Source of the DNA: Tisiphia sp964030975
GTDB lineage: Bacteria > Pseudomonadota > Alphaproteobacteria > Rickettsiales > Rickettsiaceae
Reading direction: 5' to 3'
Assembly: GCF_964030975.1 (NCBI RefSeq)
Contig: NZ_CAXIQH010000001.1
Span: 1 to 64,000, forward strand
Length of the DNA: 64,000 nt
This document shows, piece by piece, positions 42,856 to 51,806 of this stretch. Position 1 is the first letter of the stretch, and each line of letters begins with the position of its first letter. The position numbers and the translations under genes were made by a program. The notes beneath the pieces are model-generated. The model worked only from the letters and a program-made list of their open reading frames with translations, searched no databases and had not been told where the DNA came from.

Positions 42856-44159
42856 GGTCCTTTCTTTATTAAATCTATAATATAATAAGTGGCACTGCCA
42901 AATATAAACACATAAACTATCACAAAGGCAATTAATGAGGCAAAGATGTGTTGTCCTAGCACTGGTGAAGATGCTTCAGATGTTCTGATTATATTATATA
43001 CTATATAAGGTTGCCTACCAATTTCTGTAACAAACCACCCGGATAACACGGCTATAAAGCCAGTTGGCGTCATCAACATACACCAATATTGGAACCATTT
43101 GGTATCAAATAATCTTTTACGTAAATATAAGACTACGGCAATTGCCCCAGTAATTATCATTAATATACCGATTCCTACCATTACTCGGAAACATAAAAAT
43201 ACTATTAATACAGGGGGGCGGTTTTCTTTTGACCATTCTTTTAAGCCTTTTACTTCTCCATCTAAGCTATGGGTCAGTATTAAACTAGCAACTTTTGGTA
43301 TTTCTATAGTATATTTTGTTGTCTCTTCTTGTGCTGAAGGCCAGCCAAAGAGTCTAAGGGCAGCTCCTTCTTCTGTATCCCAGATACCTTCCATAGCAGC
43401 AACTTTTGCAGGCTGATATTCTAAAGTATTTAACCCATGTTGGTCACCGATAAAAAGCTGTATTGGAGCAACAAATACTGCCATCAACATTGCCATACCA
43501 AACATGGTTTTAGCATGGGCAACAAATTTGTTACGTACAAGATACCAAGCAGCGACACCACCGATTACAAAAGCTGTAGTTAAGTATGCTGCAACCATCA
43601 TATGGCAAAAACGATATGGAAAGGAAGGATTAAAAATAATGTCTAACCAACTTACCGGATATAAAATATTATCGGCTCGTACTTCATAACCAGTAGGAGT
43701 TTGCATCCAGCTATTAGCTGACAGAATCCAAAAAGCAGAGATAATCGTACCAATTGCCACGATTAAAGTAGCAGTGAAATGCATCTTTTTACTAACTCTA
43801 TTCCAGCCAAACAGCATAATTCCCAGAAAAGATGATTCCAAGAAGAAGGCAGTAAGCACTTCAAAAGCTAAAAGTGGTCCAAGGACATTACCTATCTTAT
43901 CTGAGAAACCTGACCAATTAGTACCAAATTGATAAGACAGAACAACACCGGATACTACACCCATACCAAAGGTAATAGCAAAAATCTTAACCCAGAATTT
44001 ATATATTTCTTGGTAAATATTATTGCCAGTTTTCAGCCATAGCCCTTCTACCACAGCAAGCCAGCTAGCAAGACCAATGGTAAAAGACGGGAAAATTATA
44101 TGAAAGCTTATAGTAAAAGCAAATTGTATACGAGATAGTAGATTAGGATCGAATTCCAT
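42837..44159 (-). CDS. cydA: cytochrome bd-type quinol oxidase subunit I
   Basis: 440 residues from ATG 44159 (MEFDPNLLSRIQF); the in-frame ATG at 44177 adds six residues and is less likely. Haem b595 ligand His in SFHIIFPSFTIG; quinol-loop start GDQHGLNTLEYQPAKVAAMEG; FRVMVGIGILM with the Met ligand of b558; and GWFVTEIGRQPYIVY. The short Q-loop and GDQHG form are of the cyanide-insensitive (CioA) type. The last five residues (PIANQG, stop) are encoded by the edge of a REP-B repeat. Confidence 0.97.
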   Translation of the reverse strand: MEFDPNLLSRIQFAFTISFHIIFPSFTIGLASWLAVVEGLWLKTGNNIYQEIYKFWVKIFAITFGMGVVSGVVLSYQFGTNWSGFSDKIGNVLGPLLAFEVLTAFFLESSFLGIMLFGWNRVSKKMHFTATLIVAIGTIISAFWILSANSWMQTPTGYEVRADNILYPVSWLDIIFNPSFPYRFCHMMVAAYLTTAFVIGGVAAWYLVRNKFVAHAKTMFGMAMLMAVFVAPIQLFIGDQHGLNTLEYQPAKVAAMEGIWDTEEGAALRLFGWPSAQEETTKYTIEIPKVASLILTHSLDGEVKGLKEWSKENRPPVLIVFLCFRVMVGIGILMIITGAIAVVLYLRKRLFDTKWFQYWCMLMTPTGFIAVLSGWFVTEIGRQPYIVYNIIRTSEASSPVLGQHIFASLIAFVIVYVFIFGSATYYIIDLIKKGPIANQG

Positions 44160-44221
44160 ACTATAAATAGTTACCACATTATAAATAGCTGATTTTGTTG
44201 CTATTTTTGTTTCTAAGTTCT

Positions 44222-44250
44222 AACATATACTATTTGTACAGTATAATCAA
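44222..44250 (-). promoter_or_regulatory. predicted cydA promoter
   Basis: On the minus strand TTGATT (44250-44245) and TATGTT (44227-44222) are 17 bases apart. They lie 63 bases upstream of ATG 44159, overlapping a GTATACT/AGTATA-rich palindromic stretch. Confidence 0.4.
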
Positions 44251-44289
44251 ACAGTATACTCAAATAATTTGAAAAATGAGGACAAAAAA

Positions 44290-44440
44290 TAATAGGTAAC
44301 TCGTTAAAGTTCTAGATAATTTCTTTGCTATTAGTGACGAAGCAATTATTTTGTGTCATACCTGCGAAAACAGCTATCTAGATTCCCGCCTACGCGGGAA
44401 TGACAACTTAATATCAAGAACTTATTCGGGTAGCTATAAT
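44290..44440. repeat. hybrid palindrome with REP-B ends and REP-A core
   Basis: The outer ends are AATAGGTAACTCGTTAAAG and TTATTCGGGTAGCTATA (REP-B type). Inside, TTGTGTCATACCTGCGAAAA and CCCGCCTACGCGGGAATGAC are the REP-A core. It lies between the divergent cydA and lpxD promoters. Confidence 0.8.
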
Positions 44441-44545
44441 AGGTGAGCAAGTTCCAACTTCTCAAATAACAACTAATATCAACATTCTAAATTTGATCAG
44501 TTAACGATTTTGTTATTATACAAATATAAATTATTGTAAGAAAAC

Positions 44546-44574
44546 TTGAATATTTTTTAACTGACGTTTATACT
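44546..44574 (+). promoter_or_regulatory. predicted promoter of lpxD-fabZ-lpxA-lpxI-coaE-dnaQ
   Basis: TTGAAT and TATACT with a 17-base spacer, 54 bases before ATG 44628. A second TATACT lies 23 bases downstream as part of a direct repeat (TTTATACTGYTCCYATCAT at 44568 and 44591). Confidence 0.55.
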
Positions 44575-44627
44575 GCTCCCATCATGCATTTATACTGTTC
44601 CTATCATTTCGTAAAAATTAAGTAACT

Positions 44628-45656
44628 ATGATAAATCCGCGTTTTTATAAGAAATCTGCCTCTTATAAATTATCAGAAATTATAAAGTTAATAGATGCTG
44701 AGGCAGTATGTTCCAGTGACTTGTTAATCCATGATGTTAAGTCGTTAGAGGAGGCTGGTGTTGGTGATATAAGTTTTTTAAGTAATAGCAAATATATTGT
44801 TCAATTCCAAAACACTAAAGCTTCATGCTGCATAGTTCCAGAGAATTTTTCGCAAGAATCTAATAATGGAACGATATTATTAAAAGTAAGAAATCCGTAT
44901 TTCTTTTATGCAAAATTAGTGGATTTGTTTTATAGTAGAGCAAAAACTTATCCTAACAAAATTATGCAATCTGCCTATATTTCAGATTCTGCCACTATAG
45001 GAAGTAATTGTTATATAGGACATAATGTTGTTATTGAAGATCATGTTATAATAGGTGATAATTGCGTTATAGAATCTGGAACTGTTATAGACTATGGAGT
45101 AGTAATAGGTAATAGAGCATTAATATACTCAAATGTTTCAATAAGTTACAGTATAATAGGTGATGATGTGGTAATATTAGCTGGAGCAAGAATTGGACAA
45201 GATGGGTTTGGTTTTGCAACAGATAAAGGGGTTCATAAGAAAATTTTCCACACTGGTATGGTGAAAATAGGTAATAATGTTGAAATAGGTAGTAATACTA
45301 CTATTGACAGAGGGTCAATGAATGATACGGTGATAGGAGATTTATGTAGAATAGATAACTTAGTGCAGATAGGACATAATGCTATAATAGGAAGGGGGTC
45401 AATTATTGTCGCCCAAGTCGGTATATCAGGTAGCGCTACAATAGGAGCATATTGTGCTCTTGGAGGGCAGTCGGGACTATCCGGACATATAGTGCTGGGT
45501 GATAAAGTGCAAGTAGCAGCAAAAGCCGGCGTTATAAAGGATGTTGAATCAGGAGTAACAGTTGGTGGATTTCCTGCACTGCCGATTAGAGATTGGCATA
45601 AACAATCAGTAATTATGAAACAGCTTATAAAAAAACAGAATGTAGATGAAAATTAA
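44628..45656 (+). CDS. lpxD: UDP-3-O-acylglucosamine N-acyltransferase
   Basis: Third step of lipid A synthesis. 342 residues: an N-terminal uridine-binding domain (about 1-100) and a left-handed beta helix of hexapeptide repeats (IGSNCYIGHNVVIEDHVIIGD and on). The catalytic His is in LVQIGHNAIIG (about residue 247). GQDGFGFATDKG is conserved. The end overlaps fabZ by 11 bases. Confidence 0.97.
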   Translation: MINPRFYKKSASYKLSEIIKLIDAEAVCSSDLLIHDVKSLEEAGVGDISFLSNSKYIVQFQNTKASCCIVPENFSQESNNGTILLKVRNPYFFYAKLVDLFYSRAKTYPNKIMQSAYISDSATIGSNCYIGHNVVIEDHVIIGDNCVIESGTVIDYGVVIGNRALIYSNVSISYSIIGDDVVILAGARIGQDGFGFATDKGVHKKIFHTGMVKIGNNVEIGSNTTIDRGSMNDTVIGDLCRIDNLVQIGHNAIIGRGSIIVAQVGISGSATIGAYCALGGQSGLSGHIVLGDKVQVAAKAGVIKDVESGVTVGGFPALPIRDWHKQSVIMKQLIKKQNVDEN

Positions 45657-46083
45657 TATTGTAGAAATAATGGAAATGTTACCTCATCGCTATCCATTTT
45701 TATTAATAGATAAGGTGCTGGAGTTTAAGCTTAATGAGTCAATTCTGGGTATAAAAAATGTTACTTTTAATGAACCCCATTTTACTGGTCATTTTCCTAC
45801 AAAACCAGTAATGCCAGGCGTTTTAATTATTGAAGCTATGGCGCAGCTTTCTGCTATTTTAGTAGCAAAATCAATGGATTTCAAAAAAGATAAAGATGTG
45901 TTCTTTATGTCTATTGAAGAGGCAAAATTTCGTAAAATTGTTGAACCAGGCGATACATTACATATTTATGCTAAAGTAGAACAAAATAGAGCCTCTGTTT
46001 GGAAATTTTCAAGTAATGCTAAAGTTGATGATCAGATAGTTGCAGAGAGCAAATTTACTGCTATGTTTAAAAATAGGAATTAA
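45646..46083 (+). CDS. fabZ: 3-hydroxyacyl-ACP dehydratase
   Basis: Hot-dog fold, 145 residues. The active site His is in PHFTGHFPTKPVMPG and the Glu in VLIIEAMAQ; the start LPHRYPFLLIDKVLE is classic. It links fatty acid synthesis with lipid A in the usual lpxD-fabZ-lpxA order. The stop overlaps the lpxA start (TAATG). Confidence 0.98.
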   Translation: MKINIVEIMEMLPHRYPFLLIDKVLEFKLNESILGIKNVTFNEPHFTGHFPTKPVMPGVLIIEAMAQLSAILVAKSMDFKKDKDVFFMSIEEAKFRKIVEPGDTLHIYAKVEQNRASVWKFSSNAKVDDQIVAESKFTAMFKNRN

Positions 46084-46904
46084 TGATGGTATCACCAGCT
46101 ATACACGCAACTGCTATAGTAGATCCAAGGGCTTCTATTGGTAAGAATGTCAGAATAGGACCTTTTTGTACTATTGGAGCGGAGGTGATTTTAGCAGATA
46201 ATGTTGAGCTAAAGTCACACGTAGTTATAGAGGGAAAAACAAAAATTGGTGCTAATACAGTTATGTATCCATTTGCTTCTATTGGTCAGCCCCCTCAAAT
46301 AGTTAAGTATGAGGGAGAAAAGTCAGAGGTCATCATAGGTAGTAATAATACTATTAGAGAATATGTAACTATTCAAGCTGGTAGTAAAGGTGGTGGTATG
46401 GTTACCTCTATAGGTAATAATGGTTTATTTATGGTTGGAGTACATATAGCACATGATTGCATCGTAGGAAATAATGTAATTTTTGCAAATTATGCTAGCC
46501 TGGGTGGACACGTTACAGTTGGTGATTATGCTGTTATAGGAGGACTTTCCGCTGTTCTGCAGTTCGTACGTATAGGACAGCATGCAATGATAGGCGGTGG
46601 GTCTGCAGTGGTGAGAGATTTGATTCCATTTGGTTTAGCCACAAGTGAAAGGGCATTTCTTGAAGGTATAAACTTAGTTGGAATGAAAAGACGTGGCTTT
46701 GATAATCAGGAAACGCTTGATACTATAAAAGCGGTAGATGATCTTTTTGTTAGTGAAGGTATTTTTACTAATAGAATTGAGAAAGTTTCAAAGCAATATA
46801 AAGGTAATCATATTGTAGAGCAAATTATCGCTTTTATAAAGCAGGATAGTACCAGAGTGTTTTGTCAACCAAGGCAAGTAGATCATGATAAGGCAAATAG
46901 CTAA
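46083..46904 (+). CDS. lpxA: UDP-N-acetylglucosamine acyltransferase
   Basis: First step of lipid A synthesis. 273 residues with hexapeptide repeats. Catalytic His in GVHIAHDCIVGNN (about residue 121), TIQAGSKGGG, and the C-terminal helical part with LVGMKRRGFD. ATG 46083 overlaps the fabZ stop, and a second ATG follows directly. Confidence 0.97.
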   Translation: MMVSPAIHATAIVDPRASIGKNVRIGPFCTIGAEVILADNVELKSHVVIEGKTKIGANTVMYPFASIGQPPQIVKYEGEKSEVIIGSNNTIREYVTIQAGSKGGGMVTSIGNNGLFMVGVHIAHDCIVGNNVIFANYASLGGHVTVGDYAVIGGLSAVLQFVRIGQHAMIGGGSAVVRDLIPFGLATSERAFLEGINLVGMKRRGFDNQETLDTIKAVDDLFVSEGIFTNRIEKVSKQYKGNHIVEQIIAFIKQDSTRVFCQPRQVDHDKANS

Positions 46905-47916
46905 AATGTTGCAAATATACTCTTCTGCTTTCAAGAAGTGGATTCACAAAATTTGGTGGTATTTGCGTACTCACATACAAAGAATACGCTATATTCGCTT
47001 TTCCCTTGTTTTTCCTTCCCATCCTTCAAATCATTTGACTATAAAAAATGCACGTGACCTAAATATACGTGAGACAGGTTTGCCCTCAGCTTTACATTCT
47101 AATTTTTCTAATCCTTTCAATATAGTTGGAATTATAGCGGGAAATGGCTCATTGCCAATCTCACTGGCTGAGAGTTTCATTAAGCAAGGAGGACAGTGTT
47201 ATATCGCGGCTTTAGAAGGAGAAGCATATCCGGTATTATATAAGGATTTTACCCACCAATTTTTTAAAATCGGTATGGTTAGACCAATAATTGAGTATTT
47301 TCGTAAGTATGCTGTAAAAAATATAATTCTTGCTGGTGGTGTAAAGCGTCCTAATTTTAAAGCAGTTAAAGTAGATTTAATGGGTTCAAGGTTACTTGCT
47401 CGCATATTGAGACAAAAATTTTTAGGAGATGATAAACTTCTTAGTATAGTAACAGATTTTCTAGAAGAGAAGGGATTCCAAGTGGTGTCTAGTTATGAAA
47501 TATTGAGTGCAAAAAAGGGTGTTATGACTATAATGGTTCCATCAGAAATAGATAATACAGATATCGAATTAGGCATGAAGCTATTAGATAGTATAGGGCA
47601 GATTGATGTAGGACAATCAGTAATTGTTGATAATGGATATATTATAGGTATTGAAGCAGCGGAGGGTACAGATAATTTAATAAAAAGATGTTCACATTTA
47701 CGTAATAGTTCTACAAGTGGGGTACTTGTTAAAATGATGAAAAAAGGACAAGATACTAGAATTGATATACCTACAATAGGGCCAGATACAATAAATAATT
47801 TAGCTAATTATGGTTATAAAGGGGTAGCAATACAGAAAGAAAAAGTGATCGTTATTGAGCTAGAAAGAACTATCGAGCTAGCTAATAAATATGGGCTTTT
47901 TATTATAGAAAAATAA
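46885..47916 (+). CDS. lpxI: UDP-2,3-diacylglucosamine diphosphatase LpxI, with an N-terminal extension
   Basis: LpxI (DUF1009) hydrolyses UDP-diacylglucosamine where LpxH is absent. The family homology starts only at about residue 82 (NIVGIIAGNGSLPISLAESF) and runs to the end: NIILAGGVKRPNFKAVKVD, LLSIVTDFLEEKGFQVVSS and GVAIQKEKVIVIE. The first 80 residues (YSSAFKKWIHKIWWYLRTHI and on) are basic and have no counterpart I recognise; they may be a translated palindromic element. Starts: ATG 46885 (overlaps lpxA) or ATG 46906, two bases after the lpxA stop. Confidence 0.93.
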   Translation: MIRQIAKMLQIYSSAFKKWIHKIWWYLRTHIQRIRYIRFSLVFPSHPSNHLTIKNARDLNIRETGLPSALHSNFSNPFNIVGIIAGNGSLPISLAESFIKQGGQCYIAALEGEAYPVLYKDFTHQFFKIGMVRPIIEYFRKYAVKNIILAGGVKRPNFKAVKVDLMGSRLLARILRQKFLGDDKLLSIVTDFLEEKGFQVVSSYEILSAKKGVMTIMVPSEIDNTDIELGMKLLDSIGQIDVGQSVIVDNGYIIGIEAAEGTDNLIKRCSHLRNSSTSGVLVKMMKKGQDTRIDIPTIGPDTINNLANYGYKGVAIQKEKVIVIELERTIELANKYGLFIIEK

Positions 47917-47929
47917 AATATTTATTAGA

Positions 47930-48505
47930 ATGATCTGTGTAGGAATTACTGGTAGTTATGCTTCAGGAAAAACTTTTGTCTTAAATTATTTAGCTGATTT
48001 AGGATTTATGACTTTTTCCGCTGACGAATATATTAAGGATATCTACAAAGAGCTGGCAATACAAAATATAATTCTTAACTTACTGCCTGATCTAAAAATT
48101 TTTGATAAAAGAAGAATTGCAGAGCTAATCTACGCTAATGATTCATCGAGAAGCGAATTGCAAAATTTTATTCATCCATTTGTAGTGGAAGGTTTGTCTC
48201 TTTTTAAAAGGCAAAATAGTGATTCAGAAATTACATTTGCTGAGATTCCATTACTTTTTGAAGCTGAATTTGATAAATATTTTGATTTTTATGTTACAAC
48301 ATTTTGCTCAGAGAAATCTAGATTAAAACGTGCAATGTCTAGGGAAGGATTTAGTTTAACAACTTATAATAAGATCGCACAAATTCAATTGTCACAACAG
48401 ATTAAAATAGCAAAAGCAGATTTTGTTATTAATACTGATGTTAATATAGTAGATTTAGATAAACAAATAACTCAACTAATACAAAAATTAAAATGCAGCA
48501 ATTAA
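47930..48505 (+). CDS. coaE: dephospho-CoA kinase
   Basis: Last step of coenzyme A synthesis. P-loop GITGSYASGKTFVLNYL at residues 5-21, SADEYIKDIYKE, then FIHPFVVEGL and AEIPLLFEAEFDKYFD. 191 residues is normal. It overlaps dnaQ by 13 bases. Confidence 0.96.
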   Translation: MICVGITGSYASGKTFVLNYLADLGFMTFSADEYIKDIYKELAIQNIILNLLPDLKIFDKRRIAELIYANDSSRSELQNFIHPFVVEGLSLFKRQNSDSEITFAEIPLLFEAEFDKYFDFYVTTFCSEKSRLKRAMSREGFSLTTYNKIAQIQLSQQIKIAKADFVINTDVNIVDLDKQITQLIQKLKCSN

Positions 48506-49188
48506 GAGAAGTAATTTTAGATACTGAGACAACTGGCTTAGATCCCAAAAGTGGTCATAGGATTGTTGAGATTGGTGCTATTGAGATGGTTAATAAAGTT
48601 CTAACCGGTAAGCAATTCCATTTTTATATTAATCCACAACGAGATATGCCTACAGAAGCTTATCGAATACATGGTATATCGGGGGAGTTCTTAAAAGATA
48701 AACCGCTCTTTGCAGAAATTGCTGAAGAATTCTTAGCGTTTATTAGTAGCAGCCAACTTGTTATACATAATGCAACATTCGATATTAAGTTTATTAATTA
48801 CGAGTTATCTCTGCTCAAAAGACCTTATACAGAGTTCTTAGAACTTTCCAATACTATTGATACTCTTGCTTTGGCTCGGAAGATGTTTCCCGGAATGAAA
48901 GCTAATCTTGATGCCTTATGCAAAAGATATAAAATTGATAATACTTCGCGTAAGTTGCATGGAGCACTTAAAGATGCGGCATTACTGGCAGAGGTTTATG
49001 TTGAGCTTACTGGAGGTAGGCAGATAAGCTTTAATATTAATAGTAAAAAGGTGCAAAAAACAGGTGAGTTATCGGTTAGAACTACTATGGCAAACAAAAA
49101 TGATATTGTAGTTATCAAACCAACTAAGGAAGAGTTGCAAAAACATAAAGAATTTTTGTCAAAAATTATTTCTCCTATGTGGTTGTAG
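48493..49188 (+). CDS. dnaQ: DNA polymerase III epsilon subunit (proofreading exonuclease)
   Basis: 3'-5' exonuclease with the DEDDh set: EVILDTETTGLDP (Exo I), IHNATFDIKFINYEL (Exo II) and HGALKDAALLAEVYVELTGG (Exo III). 231 residues. The C-terminal tail after about 180 would bind the polymerase. It is the last gene of the lpxD-to-dnaQ run. Confidence 0.97.
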   Translation: MQQLREVILDTETTGLDPKSGHRIVEIGAIEMVNKVLTGKQFHFYINPQRDMPTEAYRIHGISGEFLKDKPLFAEIAEEFLAFISSSQLVIHNATFDIKFINYELSLLKRPYTEFLELSNTIDTLALARKMFPGMKANLDALCKRYKIDNTSRKLHGALKDAALLAEVYVELTGGRQISFNINSKKVQKTGELSVRTTMANKNDIVVIKPTKEELQKHKEFLSKIISPMWL

Positions 49189-49237
49189 AATCTCTTAGTG
49201 CTTGAAAGTTTTGTGCTATACTATTAATTTTAAGAGT

Positions 49238-49440
49238 TATAGCTAACCCGAATAAGTTCTTGAGACCCCAAGTGTTATTACGAGGAGACAAAGTCGACGA
49301 AGCAATCTTGTTTTGTGTTAACCTTGCGGAAGCAGGTATCTAGATTCACGCCGTTGCTAAGAATGACATCAATTGCTTCGTCGCTACTAAAGTAGCTAAT
49401 AGCGGATAGGCTGTCTAGAACATTAACAGGTTAGCTATAT
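49238..49440. repeat. hybrid palindrome with TATAGCTAACCCG ends and a REP-A-like core
   Basis: Ends TATAGCTAACCCGAATAAG and AACAGGTTAGCTATA. The interior has GTGTTAACCTTGCGGAAGCA and CCGTTGCTAAGAATGAC, the variant REP-A core seen at 2400, and a REP-B remnant. It fills most of the dnaQ-sodB gap. Confidence 0.8.
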
Positions 49441-49465
49441 TTTACTAAAAACTATAAAGAACATT

Positions 49466-49494
49466 TTGTTAATGCTTTTAAAATAGGTTACACT
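49466..49494 (+). promoter_or_regulatory. predicted sodB promoter
   Basis: TTGTTA and TACACT with a 17-base spacer, 38 bases upstream of ATG 49532. The CACTGAAAGTG that follows is a short inverted repeat near the expected start site. Confidence 0.5.
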
Positions 49495-49531
49495 GAAAGT
49501 GTAAGCCTTTTATGTTAAACGTGAGAAAATT

Positions 49532-50158
49532 ATGATATATTGCAACCAATCTAACCAAAAATCTTATCCTTTTGTATTACCGGAATTGCCTTATGGTAAA
49601 GGTGATTTTGTCCCACATTTTTCTCCTGAAACTTTTGATTACCATCATGGGAAACACCATCAAGCATATGTAACTAACTTGAATAATTTGTTACAAAATA
49701 ATCCGGAACTACAAAAGAAGAGTTTGGAGGAGTTAATAATTTATGCAAGTATCAAACCAGATGCAGTTGCCATATTTAATAATGCCGCACAGATATGGAA
49801 TCATACTTTCTTTTGGCATTCTATTAAGCCTGCAGGTGGAAGAAAGCCTACTGGTAGGATGTTGGAGCAGATAAATAAAGATTTTGGTAGTTATGAGAAT
49901 TTTGCTGCTGAATTTAAGCAAGCGGCAATAAGCCAATTTGCTAGCGGTTGGGCATGGCTAGTCTCTAACAATGGTAAATTACAGATAGTAAAGACTAGTA
50001 ATGCTGAAACTCCTATTACTGAATCTATGAAACCTTTACTTGCTTGTGATGTCTGGGAACATGCCTACTATATAGATTATCGTAATAAACGTCCGGACTA
50101 TGTTTCAGTTTATATAGAACATCTGATTAATTGGCAATTTGCTGAAAGTAATCTTTGA
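49532..50158 (+). CDS. sodB: superoxide dismutase (Fe type)
   Basis: 208 residues. Metal ligands in HHGKHHQAYVTNLN, AAQIWNHTFFWHSI and DVWEHAYYIDYRNKRPDYV. FASGWAWLVSNNGKL and the Gln/Ala pattern suit the iron form. No signal peptide, so it is cytosolic. It removes superoxide, and the peroxiredoxin at 57571 would handle the peroxide. Confidence 0.96.
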   Translation: MIYCNQSNQKSYPFVLPELPYGKGDFVPHFSPETFDYHHGKHHQAYVTNLNNLLQNNPELQKKSLEELIIYASIKPDAVAIFNNAAQIWNHTFFWHSIKPAGGRKPTGRMLEQINKDFGSYENFAAEFKQAAISQFASGWAWLVSNNGKLQIVKTSNAETPITESMKPLLACDVWEHAYYIDYRNKRPDYVSVYIEHLINWQFAESNL

Positions 50159-50173
50159 AACTGTCATTAACTA

Positions 50174-50287
50174 GTCCCCCCGTCAAAAGTCTAAAGATAC
50201 AACATCTGCTATGTTTAAACAAAAAGGATCATTCCTGCGTAGGCAGGAATCTATAATATCTCAGGGCTTTTTGTCCACTATTTTAGA
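50174..50287. repeat. IS5-like end followed by a decayed palindrome
   Basis: It starts AGTCCCCCCGTCAAAAGTCT, like the IS5 terminus, and runs through TCATTCCTGCGTAGGCAGGAA. Its complement resembles 8000-8125. No coding content. Confidence 0.6.
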
Positions 50288-50467
50288 TATAGTTATGCCC
50301 ATAGGATTAGATGATAAAGAACATAACGATTGTAAGTTGTCATATATGGACGAGTGAATTTGTCAATAAAGAAAATAAAAAATAGAGCCACAAAGGAAGC
50401 GGTCATATATTCGGCATCGAGTGCCATAATGGTTTCTGTGTCACCTAATTCTATAGGTTTCACTATA
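50288..50467 (-). repeat. REP-A ends with a foreign interior, copy 10 (reverse)
   Basis: Both REP-A ends are intact (TATAGTTATGCCCATAGGAT and TAGGTTTCACTATA) but the usual hairpin core is replaced by about 95 bases of unrelated sequence. Read on the minus strand this is open: ETIMALDAEYMTASFVALFF, then IFFIDKFTRPYM. The element is 180 bases. Confidence 0.8.
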
Positions 50468-50659
50468 TCTTACTTTCTTGTCTATGATCTTCAATATCGC
50501 AAAAATGTTCTGCAAAGTTCTTGACGAATTCTCTCTCTCTTAACATCACTATCTCCAAATAATAATTATTTTATTAAGAGATTCTTACGATATTACTCCA
50601 CTATTTGCAAAAACTTTATTATTAACATTTCTTTACCTTTTGTTCATGAGACCGCCGTG
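50468..50659 (-). pseudogene. ISAs1-family transposase, N-terminal fragment
   Basis: ATG 50546 reads MLREREFVKNFAEHFCDIED, then HRQESK, the start of ISAs1 transposases, and is cut by REP-A. The element end CATGAGACCGCCGTG stops at 50659 and abuts an IS701 fragment, as it does near 7636. Confidence 0.8.
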
Positions 50660-51008
50660 ACTCATTAATGCTTTGACATACAGTGACATATTATTAAAAG
50701 TTCTATAATCATTACATCCTACTCTTAAACCACTCTGACCTTCTTCTATCATTCCTTCCAGTTCTTGCCATATCTTGATGTTATCCATTCCTTATCTCAT
50801 CTCCTCCTTCAACTATGCCATACATTCTATAGTGAAACCTATTGAATTAGGTGATACAAACTTTGTGTTAACCTTGCGAAAGCAGGTATCTAGATTCCCG
50901 CCTACACGGGAATGACAACTTACAATCGTTATGTTCTTTATCACCTAATCCTATGAGCATAACTATAATACATTTTATATTATTTATAAACTACGACTGT
51001 AGTACTAG
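50660..51008 (-). pseudogene. IS701-family transposase, N-terminal fragment, copy 3
   Basis: Codes for MDNIKIWQELEGMIEEG to about ALMS and is then cut by ISAs1. The leader is split by REP-A copy 11. The terminus ACTGTAGTACTAG ends at 51008. Confidence 0.8.
50828..50967 (+). repeat. REP-A, copy 11 (forward)
   Basis: Sits in the IS701 leader: CATTCTA-element-TAATACAT, where 7886-7900 has the empty CATTCTAATACAT. Confidence 0.94.
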
Positions 51009-51085
51009 CCTAGCGAGTAGATTTACAGAAAATAAATTTCCTACATCACACGCATAGTTATCCTAAATTGATCAACCACTAATTT

Positions 51086-51321
51086 CAGGGCAGTTTAAAA
51101 GTCGCAACTAATGATATAAAATACTAGATTATAGAAACGAATAACCGTCATCGCGAGCCACGAAGTGGCGTGGCGATCCAAATAAACAGCTTGCTGTTTT
51201 ATTTTTGCCGTTGCAATTTTTTGGATTGCCGTGTCGTAGCGAAGCGGCTCCTCGCAATGACGTTTATGCATTTCTCAAAACAGATTCTTATATCATTAGT
51301 TGCGACTTTTAAACTGCCCTG
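51086..51321. repeat. 236-bp palindromic element with 31-bp ends (copy 2)
   Basis: Almost identical to 17456-17691. It is flanked by CACTAATTT on both sides (51077-51085 and 51322-51330), a 9-bp target duplication that copy 1 lacks. This shows transposition by a DDE-type enzyme making 8-9 bp duplications. Confidence 0.93.
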
Positions 51322-51344
51322 CACTAATTTAGGTTACAAATATG

Positions 51345-51484
51345 TATAGTTATGCTCATAGGATTAGGTGATAAAGAACATAACGATTGTAAGTTGTCAT
51401 TCCCGCGTAGGCGGGAATCTAGATACCTGCTTTCGCAAGGTTAACACAAAGTTTGTATCACCTAATTCAATAGGTTTCACTATA
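51345..51484 (-). repeat. REP-A, copy 12 (reverse)
   Basis: Variant core with CGCAAGGTTAACACAAAG. The 320 bases from here to gltX hold no repeat and no gene I can support; a 33-codon frame at 51595-51696 has no recognisable features. Confidence 0.93.
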
Positions 51485-51806
51485 GAAAAAATTCAAAATA
51501 AAGAATATGATAGAGAATTAAATTAGTTGCTTCATATTAAACAAAATTCTTAAAATTAGCATAGTATTTTGTAATAGAAATGTTGAGATGTTTTATGTTA
51601 AGTGAAGTTATGTATAATTGTTATTGTGAGAAAGTAATAGGGAATAAAAACATTGGATGGCAGCCATTTCTAACTCTGTTAAGGTTAGCAAACTAGACAC
51701 TAGGACACACCATATATCTCAATATCCACAGAATTCTCTCAATTTTACGCAAAAGTTTTTATGCTCCCTTATTCCTGCTCACTTTACCAACTCCTCAAGG
51801 TAATAA

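Noticed and set aside
51595..51696. 33-codon ORF between the last REP-A and gltX
   Set aside because: No ribosome site, motif or recognisable similarity; the length is expected by chance in A+T-rich DNA.
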